Shown: one piece after another, positions 7,298 to 14,933 of the stretch
Layout: every line of letters starts with the position of its first letter
How positions within the stretch are numbered: the first letter of the stretch is position 1
NCBI GenBank assembly: GCA_937996795.1
Contig: CALKUH010000066.1
Coordinates: 1 to 46,154 of the forward strand
DNA: 46,154 nucleotides
Reading direction: 5' to 3'
Source: an uncultured Verrucomicrobiota bacterium
Lineage (GTDB): Bacteria > Verrucomicrobiota > Kiritimatiellia > CAIVKH01
The notes under the pieces: generated by a model
What the model saw: the letters and a program-made list of their open reading frames with translations, nothing else
Databases searched by the model: none
What the model was told of the DNA's origin: nothing
Made by a program: the position numbers and the translations under genes

Positions 7298-8164
7298 ATG
7301 CGTTGTCGCCTCCAAACCCTCGCCGCACTGGCTGCGCTCTGCACTGCCGGCGTCGCCCGCGGCGACACGACGATCAACGCCAGCAACCGGGACGCGTATG
7401 GCGCGAACATCGGGTGGATCGACGCGCGGGGCGATGTGACGAACGGCGCGGGGATCGGCCAGTTCTTCTGCACCGGCTACGTGTGGAGCGCGAACTGCGG
7501 CTGGATCAGCCTCGGCAACGGGCCGACCAACGGCTGGCGCTACTCCAACGCGGCCTCCTCCGACTGGGGTGTGAACCATGACGGCGCGGGCGCCCTGCGC
7601 GGCATGGCCTACGGCGCGAATATCGGCTGGATCGCGTTCGAGTCGAACGGCAATCCCCGCGTGGACCTCCGGACCGGCGCCCTCAGCGGTTCCGCGTGGG
7701 GCGCGAACGTCGGCTGGATCGGCCTCAGCAACGCCTTCGCGTTCGCGCGCACGGACACGCTCGATCCGGGCCGCGACAGCGACGGCGACGGCATCCCCGA
7801 CGCGTGGGAACTCGCGAACACCGGCAGCCTCACCAACCTCGGCGCGGGCGACCGCGACAACGACGGCGCGCCGGATCACGCCGAGTACCTCGCCGACACC
7901 GATCCGCTGACCGCCACGAGCCGGCTCGACATCGTCTCGCTGCGCCGCGACACGACGACCAACATCGTCGCGTGGCGCGTCGAGCCGACACGCTTCTACC
8001 GCTTAGACCAAGCCACCTCGGTGACGAACAACGCCGCGTGGACCGACACCGGCCTCGGGCTGCTGTCGCCGGGGCCGGGCCTCACGCTCACGGGCGTCGT
8101 CGTCGATGCCGCGTCGAGCGCGACCTTCTACCGCGCCCGCGCCGTACTTCCCCTTTCGCCGTGA
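7298..8164 (+). CDS. Secreted GWI-repeat protein with calcium-type DxDxDG motif
   Basis: The 288-residue product has a signal peptide ending at about ARGD. Residues 30-150 hold repeats built on GANIGWI (YGANIGWIDARG, WSANCGWISLGN, YGANIGWIAFES, WGANVGWIGLSN). Residues 165-205 carry DSDGDGIPDAWE and DRDNDGAPDHAEY, the calcium-binding thrombospondin type 3 or dockerin-like pattern, ending in DTDPLT. The C-terminal part ends TFYRARAVLPLSP, resembling the C-terminal beta domain of other PVC exported proteins. It is read from the leaderless promoter just upstream and is followed after 14 bp by another secreted protein. Likely a surface or extracellular protein; no enzymatic domain is visible. Confidence 0.78.
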   Translation: MRCRLQTLAALAALCTAGVARGDTTINASNRDAYGANIGWIDARGDVTNGAGIGQFFCTGYVWSANCGWISLGNGPTNGWRYSNAASSDWGVNHDGAGALRGMAYGANIGWIAFESNGNPRVDLRTGALSGSAWGANVGWIGLSNAFAFARTDTLDPGRDSDGDGIPDAWELANTGSLTNLGAGDRDNDGAPDHAEYLADTDPLTATSRLDIVSLRRDTTTNIVAWRVEPTRFYRLDQATSVTNNAAWTDTGLGLLSPGPGLTLTGVVVDAASSATFYRARAVLPLSP

Positions 8165-8178
8165 TCCGGAGACCCAAG

Positions 8179-9399
8179 ATGCACCCCAAACACCACGCAC
8201 TGATGCTACTGTTATTGATCGCAACGTATGCAGCGACGACGGCCCCCGCCTTCGCGCAGGGATCGCTGAACCCGCCGGGTGCGCCCGCGGCCACGATGAA
8301 GACGTTGCAGCAGATCTACGACCGGATCGACTTCCTCCTCGCCACTGTGTCGAACCAGCAGCGCCAGATCGATTACCTCGCCGCCAGCGTCGGCTTCAAC
8401 ACCGCGTGGACCTCGAACAACGTCGCGCCCGGGACCATCACGCTCGGAAACTTCGCCGAGGCGCCGGACGGAAGACTCGGCATCGCCTTCATCAACAACA
8501 CAGCCCCGGCCAACATCTCCCTTGCCCAATTCAACGGCACGGCGTGGAGCGTCGAGGAGGCGCAGGCGCCGGACGGGACGGGCTGGAACAATGTCTTCCT
8601 CGCCTACCTGACCAACGGGCAGCCGGCCATCGCGTATACGCGCGCGAACCAGCAGGACCTGTACTTCGCCTTCCGCTCGCCCGGCGGGACGTGGACGCGC
8701 CGGACGATCTGGAGCTCCGGCACGCCGAACTTCGCCGTGACCGGCATCGGCATCGGGCTCGGCGGCGTGCCGACCGTCGGCTACCGCGACCCGGCGGTGA
8801 ACATCCTCGGCGTGGCGACCACCACGGACAATGGATTAAACTGGTCCTTCGACACGGTATACACGCAGTTCGTCTTCAATTCCGTGTTCAAGATCCAGCC
8901 GAACGGACGCCCCGCAACGATGCTTTTGTCCACAGGCGTTGTGAACTCACTCATCTACCGCTATCGCGGCACATCCCAGTGGTTCACGGAAACCGTCGCC
9001 TCCGCGTCCAGCGTCGGCAGGCCCAAGGACCTGACGTGGACGCCCGGTGGATTCCCGGCCGTGGTGCACCAGAACGTCGACGGATCCGCCTTGTACCTCT
9101 CGGAGTGGAACGGATCGACCTTCGTCCAGCGCACCGTGGAGACGGGCGCCCCCAACGAATTCAACGGCGAGGCCGGCGTCGCGTATGGCACGTCCGCGCA
9201 GCCGATGGTGGTGCTGGGGGCCTCCGCGCGCCCGCTCGGCTTCTACGAATGGAACGGCGCTTCGTGGACCAAGTCGCTGCTGAGCAGCAACACCCTGGTC
9301 GAGCGGCGCATCACCGTCCGCCCCAACGGTCAGCCCTTTGTCGCGAGCCGCGAATCCTCGGTCGGCCTGACCCTCTGGCAGCGCGGCGTGCAGCCCTGA
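8179..9399 (+). CDS. Secreted beta-rich repeat protein
   Basis: The 406-residue product has a signal peptide (MHPKHHALMLLLLIATYAAT, cleavage after AFAQ). It is followed by GSLNPPGAPAATMKTLQQIY, closely resembling a lead sequence that I know from many secreted Verrucomicrobiota and Lentisphaerota proteins. Then come repeated beta segments containing NGQPAIAY, GGVPTVGY, NGRPATM, GGFPAVVH, SAQPMVVL and NGQPFVAS, spaced about 45-60 residues, which suggests a propeller-like fold with G-x-P turns. It lies 14 bp after the GWI-repeat gene, probably in one transcript. Start taken at ATG 8179 because it begins the signal peptide; a short GTG extension from 8161 is possible. Function unknown. Confidence 0.75.
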   Translation: MHPKHHALMLLLLIATYAATTAPAFAQGSLNPPGAPAATMKTLQQIYDRIDFLLATVSNQQRQIDYLAASVGFNTAWTSNNVAPGTITLGNFAEAPDGRLGIAFINNTAPANISLAQFNGTAWSVEEAQAPDGTGWNNVFLAYLTNGQPAIAYTRANQQDLYFAFRSPGGTWTRRTIWSSGTPNFAVTGIGIGLGGVPTVGYRDPAVNILGVATTTDNGLNWSFDTVYTQFVFNSVFKIQPNGRPATMLLSTGVVNSLIYRYRGTSQWFTETVASASSVGRPKDLTWTPGGFPAVVHQNVDGSALYLSEWNGSTFVQRTVETGAPNEFNGEAGVAYGTSAQPMVVLGASARPLGFYEWNGASWTKSLLSSNTLVERRITVRPNGQPFVASRESSVGLTLWQRGVQP

Positions 9400-9407
9400 G
9401 CCCCGGA

Positions 9408-10427
9408 TCAGGAGGAACCCGCGAGCTGGCCGCACGCGGCGGCGATGTCGTCGCCGAGGGAGTAGCGCAGGGTGCATTTGAAACCGGCTTTTCGCAGCGC
9501 GGCGCCAAACGCTTCTCGGGCGGATTTGCTGACCGGACGGAAGGCCGCGCCGGGGAAGGGATTAAACTGGATCAGGTTGATGTGCACCGGCAGGCCGTCG
9601 AGGTACTCAATCAGCGCCTGAAGATCCTCCGGCCCGTCGTTCACGCCTTCCAGCAGCAGCACCTCGATCATCAGGTTGCCGTGCTCGGCGACCTCGGGCA
9701 GCACGGCGCGAAGTTTCTCCAGCGAGTGGAAGGAGGCCGTCGGCATGATCCGCTCGCGCACTTCCTGCCGCGCGCTGTGCAGGCTCAGCGCGATACGCAT
9801 GCGCGGGAAGCGTTTCACGAACCGCCGCATCGCACGGTGTTCCCCGACGGTGGACACGAGCAAATGCCGCTCCGAGAGCGCAAACCCGCGCCCATCGCGC
9901 AACACCTCGAGCGCCTCACACACCGCCGCTTCATTGTGGAAGGGCTCGCCCATTCCCATGAACACGACATTGCGGATCGAACGGCCTTCCGCCGCGGCCA
10001 CCCGCATCGCGAGCACGACCTGGTCGAGAATCTCGTGCGCAGTCAAATTGCGCGCGAGCCCGAGTTTGCCCGTCGCGCAAAACGCGCAGTCGGCGCCACA
10101 GCCGACCTGCGACGAGATGCAGAGGCTCGTCCGCCCCGACGCCACGCGCAGGAGCACCGCCTCGACGCGCGCCCCGTCGGCAGACCGGAACAACAGTTTG
10201 GTCGCGCCGTCGAGCTGCGAGTCCCGCCGCTCCGCCACCTCCAGCGCGTGAAGCCGCACCCGTTCGGTGAAACGCTTGCGCGCATCTGGTTCGAATGCCT
10301 CCAGACACGCATCCAACGATTGGCCCTTCTTGAACCACCCGATGCGGAACCGTTTTACCGCGGCATCCGGGAGCCCGAGCCGGCGGCCTTCGCGTTCCAG
10401 GTTGTCCAGCTCGTAGACTGAAGTCAT
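9408..10427 (-). CDS. Radical SAM rRNA adenine methyltransferase, RlmN/Cfr family
   Basis: The 339-residue protein has the radical SAM cluster motif CGADCAFC (Cys110, Cys114, Cys117) in SSQVGCGADCAFCATG, GMGEPFHN in place of the usual GMGEPLxN, and the C-terminal catalytic cysteine Cys332 in GDDIAAACGQL. RlmN methylates C2 of adenine 2503 in 23S rRNA and adenine 37 of some tRNAs; Cfr methylates C8 of A2503 and gives antibiotic resistance. NPFPGA favours RlmN, but the N-terminal domain is short and the end LRYSLGDDI differs from classical RlmN, so this may be a paralogue. Which carbon is methylated cannot be settled from sequence. It is divergent from pyruvate carboxylase. Confidence 0.88.
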   Translation of the reverse strand: MTSVYELDNLEREGRRLGLPDAAVKRFRIGWFKKGQSLDACLEAFEPDARKRFTERVRLHALEVAERRDSQLDGATKLLFRSADGARVEAVLLRVASGRTSLCISSQVGCGADCAFCATGKLGLARNLTAHEILDQVVLAMRVAAAEGRSIRNVVFMGMGEPFHNEAAVCEALEVLRDGRGFALSERHLLVSTVGEHRAMRRFVKRFPRMRIALSLHSARQEVRERIMPTASFHSLEKLRAVLPEVAEHGNLMIEVLLLEGVNDGPEDLQALIEYLDGLPVHINLIQFNPFPGAAFRPVSKSAREAFGAALRKAGFKCTLRYSLGDDIAAACGQLAGSS

Positions 10428-10525
10428 GGCGCGACAGAAAAGCAGAGAAATCGTCGAATTTCCACTGCTTCTTCTTTTCAGCGCGCAAATTTTCGGGATG
10501 ATAGCGCCGTTTTCAGGAGCACCCC

Positions 10526-13500
10526 GTGAAACCGATCAAAAAAATCCTCGTCGCCAACCGCAGCGAAATTGCCATCCGCGTGTTCCGCGCCGCCTCGGAA
10601 CTCGGCATCCGCACCGTGGCCATCTACAGCCACGAGGACCGCTTCGCGCTGCACCGGTTCAAGGCGGACGAGTCGTACCTGGTCGGCGAGGGCAAGGGCC
10701 CCGTCGCCGCCTACCTCGACATCGCGGGCATCGTGGAGATCGCGAAGAAGAACGGCGTGGATGCGATCCACCCGGGCTATGGGTTCCTTTCGGAGAATGC
10801 GGACTTCGCGCAGGCGTGCCGCGACGCGGGCATCCTCTTCATCGGGCCGACGCCGGAAATGTTGCGCACGTTCGGCGACAAGCTCGCCGCGAAGCGCATT
10901 GCGATGCAGGCGAAGGTCGCCACGATTCCCGGCACGGACAAGCCGGTGAAGCCGGGGCCGGGCCTTAAGAAAATCGCCGCGGACATCGGCTATCCGCTCA
11001 TCCTGAAGGCGAGCTTCGGCGGCGGCGGACGCGGCATGCGCGTGGTCGAGAAGGCCGCGGACCTCGAGGGCAAGCTGGAGGAGGCGATGCGCGAGGCCGG
11101 CGGCGCATTCGGAAATTCGGCCGTGTTCCTCGAGCGCTACATCCAGCGCGCCCGCCACATCGAAGTGCAGGTGCTCGGCGACGGGCGCGGCGAGGTGCGT
11201 CACTTGTGGGAACGCGATTGCTCCGTGCAGCGCCGCCACCAGAAGGTGGTCGAAATCGCGCCCGCCCCCAACCTCGACCCGGCGATCCGCCGCGCGCTCT
11301 GCGAATCCGCCGTGAACCTCGTTCGCGAGGTGGATTACCTCTGCGCGGGCACGGTCGAGTTCCTCGTCAACGCTGACACGGGCGAGTTCTATTTCATCGA
11401 GGTCAACCCGCGCGTGCAGGTGGAACACACGGTCACGGAGATGGTGACGGGCGTGGACATCGTGCGCTCGCAAATCCTGCTCGCGCAGGGCATGGGCTTT
11501 GACGACCCGACGCTGTCGATCCCGGCGCAGGAGGAAATCCAGACGCGCGGCTTCGCGATCCAGAGCCGCGTGACCACGGAGGACCCGGAGAACCGGTTCA
11601 TCCCCGACTACGGCCGCATCACCACCTACCGCTCCACCGCCGGGTTCGGCGTGCGGCTCGACGGCGGCACCGCGTACAGCGGCGCGGTCATCACGCCCTA
11701 CTACGACTCGCTGCTGGTGAAGGTCACCGCGTGGGCCGCGACATTCGACCAGGCGATCCAGCGCATGGACCGTGCGCTGCGCGAATTCCGCATCCGCGGC
11801 GTGCAGACGAACATCCCCTTCATCAACAACCTGATCCTGCACCCGACGTTCCGCAGCGGCGAGGCGATCACGACGTTCATCGACGACACGCCGGAACTGT
11901 TCCGCTGGCCGCAGCGGCGCGACCGCGCGACGAAGATGCTGAAGTACATCGGCGAGGTCATCGTCAACGGGAACGCGGAGGTCAAGGGCCGCGCGGACGG
12001 GCGCGTGCTCGAGAACCCGAAGGCGCCGACCGCCCCGCAACAGGCGCCGCCGCCCGGCACGCGCCAGAAGCTGCAGGAGCTCGGCGCGAAGAAATTCGCC
12101 GACTGGGTGCTGTCCCAGAAGCGCCTGCTGCTGACCGACACGACGTTCCGCGACGCGCACCAGTCGCTGCTCGCCACGCGCGTCCGCACCTATGACATGC
12201 TGCGCGTCGCCCCGTACCTCGCGCACAACGCCCCGGGCCTGTTCAGCCTCGAGATGTGGGGCGGCGCCACCTTCGACACCTCGATGCGCTTCCTGAAGGA
12301 GGACCCGTTCGAGCGGCTCGACGTGTTGCGCCAGGCGGCGCCGAACATCCTGTTCCAGATGCTGCTGCGCGCGGGCAACGCCGTCGGCTACACGAACTAT
12401 GCCGATGACATCGTGAAGCGTTTTGTGAAAGGCGCGGCGGAGCACGGCATCGATGTGTTCCGTGTGTTCGACTGCCTCAACTGGCTCCCGAACCTGCGCC
12501 CGGCGATGGACGCGGTGCTCGAAAGCGGCGCGATCTGCGAGCCGGCGGTCTGCTACACCGGCGACCTGCTCGACCCGAAGCGCGACAAGTACACGCTCGA
12601 GTATTACGTGAAGATGGCGAAGGAGCTCGAGAAGGCGGGCGCGCACATCCTCGCGATCAAGGACATGGCCGGGCTGTGCAAGCCCTACGCCGCCTACAAA
12701 CTGGTCAAGACGCTGCGCGAGGAAATCGGCATCCCGATCCACTTCCACACGCACGACACCGCGGGCGTTCAGGCCGCCTCCATCCTCAAGGCGGCCGAGG
12801 CCGGCGCGAACATCGTGGACGCCGCGGCCTCCTCGATGAGCGGGCTGACCAGCCAGCCGAACCTGAACTCCATCGTCGAGGCGCTACGCAACACGCCGCG
12901 CGACACGAAGCTCGACGCCGACGCCCTGAACACCTACGCCGCCTACTGGGCGGACGTGCGCAAACTCTACTACCCCTTCGAATCGGGCATGATGGCGAGC
13001 ACGGCGGAGGTCTATCACCACGAGATGCCCGGCGGCCAGGTCACGAACCTGCAGGAACAGGCCAAGAGCATGGGCCTCGGCCCGCGCTGGCCCGAGGTGG
13101 CGCAGGCGTACCGGGAGGTCAACCTGCTCTTTGGCGACATCATCAAGGTCACGCCGACCAGCAAGGTCGTCGGCGACATGGCGCTCTTCATGGTGGCGAA
13201 CAACCTGAAGCCGGACGACCTGCTCGACGAGAGCCGCAACGTCTCGTTCCCCGCGTCGGTGGTCGAGCTGTTCGAAGGCAAGCTGGGCCAGCCGGTCGGC
13301 GGGTTCCCGAAGAAACTCCAGCAGATCGTGCTGCGCGGCAAGACGCCGATGACCAAACGTCCGGGCGACGTGCTGCCGAAAACCAACTTCGACACGCTGC
13401 TGAAGGACCTCGAGGCGAAGCTGCATCGCGCGCCCAGCGAGACGGACCTGCTGTGCTACCTGATGTATCCGCAGATCTTCATCGAGCTCGAAAACCACCG

Positions 13501-13972
13501 CAAACAATACGGCGACACCTCGGTGCTGCCCACGGACATCTTCTTCCACGGCATGCGGCCGGGCACGGAAATCGCCGTGGACCTCGAGCAGGGCAAGTCG
13601 CTCATGCTGAAATTCCTGACGGTCGGCGAGCCGGATGAGAACGGCACGCGCGAGGTCTTCTTCGAGCTGAACGGCCAGCCCCGCAGCGCGCGCGTCGCCG
13701 ACCGCTCGCTCAAGAGCTCGGCGGTCCAGCACGTCAAGGCGGACCCCGACCAGCCCGGCCACGTGGCCTCGCCCATGCCCGGCAAGGTGTCTGCGCTCGT
13801 CGCGCAGCAGGGCCAGCCGGTCAAGAAGGGCGACAAACTGCTCAGCATCGAGGCGATGAAGATGGAGACCGCCGTCTACGCCCCGGTCGACGGCGTCATC
13901 AAGGAAATCCGCGTCAAACCCGGCTCCCCCGTCGAAAGCCGCGAACTGCTGATGGTGATCGACACGAAGTAA
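10526..13972 (+). CDS. pyc: Pyruvate carboxylase
   Basis: The 1148-residue protein carries out biotin-dependent carboxylation of pyruvate to oxaloacetate, an anaplerotic reaction in the cytoplasm. Order of domains: biotin carboxylase (1-450) with KASFGGGGRGMRVV and EVNPRVQVEHTVTEM; carboxyltransferase (about 530-830) starting at LLTDTTFRDAHQSLLATR, with metal ligands in HFHTHDT near 740; linking allosteric region; biotin carrier domain with EAMKMET, biotinyl Lys1112. Length is normal for single-chain enzymes. The start is a GTG at 10526 with AGGAG at 10515-10519. A biotin ligase gene follows, separated by an inverted repeat element. Confidence 0.98.
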   Translation: MKPIKKILVANRSEIAIRVFRAASELGIRTVAIYSHEDRFALHRFKADESYLVGEGKGPVAAYLDIAGIVEIAKKNGVDAIHPGYGFLSENADFAQACRDAGILFIGPTPEMLRTFGDKLAAKRIAMQAKVATIPGTDKPVKPGPGLKKIAADIGYPLILKASFGGGGRGMRVVEKAADLEGKLEEAMREAGGAFGNSAVFLERYIQRARHIEVQVLGDGRGEVRHLWERDCSVQRRHQKVVEIAPAPNLDPAIRRALCESAVNLVREVDYLCAGTVEFLVNADTGEFYFIEVNPRVQVEHTVTEMVTGVDIVRSQILLAQGMGFDDPTLSIPAQEEIQTRGFAIQSRVTTEDPENRFIPDYGRITTYRSTAGFGVRLDGGTAYSGAVITPYYDSLLVKVTAWAATFDQAIQRMDRALREFRIRGVQTNIPFINNLILHPTFRSGEAITTFIDDTPELFRWPQRRDRATKMLKYIGEVIVNGNAEVKGRADGRVLENPKAPTAPQQAPPPGTRQKLQELGAKKFADWVLSQKRLLLTDTTFRDAHQSLLATRVRTYDMLRVAPYLAHNAPGLFSLEMWGGATFDTSMRFLKEDPFERLDVLRQAAPNILFQMLLRAGNAVGYTNYADDIVKRFVKGAAEHGIDVFRVFDCLNWLPNLRPAMDAVLESGAICEPAVCYTGDLLDPKRDKYTLEYYVKMAKELEKAGAHILAIKDMAGLCKPYAAYKLVKTLREEIGIPIHFHTHDTAGVQAASILKAAEAGANIVDAAASSMSGLTSQPNLNSIVEALRNTPRDTKLDADALNTYAAYWADVRKLYYPFESGMMASTAEVYHHEMPGGQVTNLQEQAKSMGLGPRWPEVAQAYREVNLLFGDIIKVTPTSKVVGDMALFMVANNLKPDDLLDESRNVSFPASVVELFEGKLGQPVGGFPKKLQQIVLRGKTPMTKRPGDVLPKTNFDTLLKDLEAKLHRAPSETDLLCYLMYPQIFIELENHRKQYGDTSVLPTDIFFHGMRPGTEIAVDLEQGKSLMLKFLTVGEPDENGTREVFFELNGQPRSARVADRSLKSSAVQHVKADPDQPGHVASPMPGKVSALVAQQGQPVKKGDKLLSIEAMKMETAVYAPVDGVIKEIRVKPGSPVESRELLMVIDTK

Positions 13973-13987
13973 GGCCGGGGCGGTTTC

Positions 13988-14114
13988 ACCACGGAGACTC
14001 GGAGGCACGGAGAGGAAAACCGCGAATAGACGCCAATCCCCATGAATCAGGCTTCGCGCGGATTCGTGTTCATTCGTGGATAAATTCTTCTCCGCCCCTC
14101 CGAGTCTCCGTGGT
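13988..14114. repeat. Long inverted repeat built from CACGGAG units
   Basis: An 18-bp arm at 13988-14005 (ACCACGGAGACTCGGAGG) is perfectly complementary to 14097-14114. The left arm continues as CACGGAG units with an 8-bp period. Between the arms are CGCGAATAGACGCCAATC and the partly inverted GATTCGTGTTCATTCGTGG. The element fills the gap between pyruvate carboxylase and the biotin ligase gene. Folded RNA would make a long stem-loop, which could act as a 3' end, but there is no T-tract. Confidence 0.8.
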
Positions 14115-14127
14115 AAATCCCCCCGTC

Positions 14128-14886
14128 ATGCCGCTCATCCGTCAGGATCCGTTGCGGGGCGCCTGGCTCGCGCGCCGGCTGAAGCCCGTTCACATCCGTC
14201 TGTTCGCACGGCTCGGATCGACGAATCGCACGGCCGCGGCGCTGCTGGAGCAGCGCCGGATCGCGGCGCCGGCGCTGGTCGCCGCCTCGCGGCAAACCGC
14301 CGGGCGCGGACAGCGCGCGAACCGCTGGTGGTCGGATGCGGGTTCGCTCTGCGCGACCTTTGTCCTGCCGGCCGCAAACCGGCCTATCGGCCAGGTGCCC
14401 CTTCGCGCCGGACTGGCCGTGGCCGCCGTGCTCGCGCGGCATCTGCCCGCGTCGCGCATCCAGCTCAAGTGGCCCAACGACGTCCTGGTGGAGGGCGCGA
14501 AAATCGCGGGGCTGCTTTGCATGCGTGTGCGCGGCGCGGACCTCATCGGCATCGGCCTCAACGTGTGCACGGACCTGCGCCGCGCGCCTGCGGAGGTGCG
14601 CGCGCGCGCGACGGCGATGGTTCGCCACATGCGCCACCCGCCCCGGCGCGACCTGCTGCTGGAGGACCTCTGGCACGCGCTGGGCGCCGCGATGGAGGCG
14701 GAGGACTGGCAGGAGGCGTTCGCGCGGCGGCACGCGCTGAACGGCGAACGCGTGCGCGTGGAGGAGGACGGCGCGTTCCGCAACGGCGTGTGCCGGGGTG
14801 TGGATGCGGAGGGCCGCCTGCTGCTGGAGGACGCGCGGGGCCTGCACGCCTGCACCTCGGGCGCTGTTTTTTTCGCCTCCACCTGA
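14128..14886 (+). CDS. birA: Biotin--protein ligase, monofunctional BirA type
   Basis: The 252-residue protein attaches biotin to carrier lysines through biotinyl-AMP. It has the substrate loop GRGQRANRWW, the KWPNDVLVEGAKIAGLL active-site segment and a C-terminal SH3-like domain (GERVRVEEDG onward). There is no N-terminal helix-turn-helix, so it should not act as a biotin repressor. Placed directly after pyruvate carboxylase, it most likely biotinylates that enzyme. ATG 14128 is preferred over the GTG at 14110, which lies inside the inverted repeat. It ends 47 bp before the ABC-F gene. Confidence 0.92.
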   Translation: MPLIRQDPLRGAWLARRLKPVHIRLFARLGSTNRTAAALLEQRRIAAPALVAASRQTAGRGQRANRWWSDAGSLCATFVLPAANRPIGQVPLRAGLAVAAVLARHLPASRIQLKWPNDVLVEGAKIAGLLCMRVRGADLIGIGLNVCTDLRRAPAEVRARATAMVRHMRHPPRRDLLLEDLWHALGAAMEAEDWQEAFARRHALNGERVRVEEDGAFRNGVCRGVDAEGRLLLEDARGLHACTSGAVFFAST

Positions 14887-14894
14887 AGCCGAAG

Positions 14895-14923
14895 CTGGAC
14901 GCGGGCGCGAAATCCCGTACGTT
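14895..14923 (+). promoter_or_regulatory. Candidate promoter of the ABC-F gene
   Basis: CTGGAC (14895-14900) and TACGTT (14918-14923) are 17 bp apart, with the ATG 10 bp after the -10 box. The arrangement mirrors the leaderless promoter at 7265-7292 and the candidate before the topoisomerase gene. Confidence 0.45.
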
Positions 14924-14933
14924 CCGCGGCGAC

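Noticed and set aside
10478..12754. 758-residue minus-strand frame opposite pyruvate carboxylase
   Set aside because: It is an Arg/Leu/Val-rich mirror of the coding strand; the plus strand has every pyruvate carboxylase motif.
14071..14080. CGTGGATAA as a DnaA box
   Set aside because: It has one mismatch to the box and is part of the periodic repeat element; no other box is near it.
14110..14127. GTG start of the biotin ligase inside the inverted repeat
   Set aside because: It would translate repeat sequence and has no ribosome binding site; ATG 14128 gives the family-typical N-terminus.
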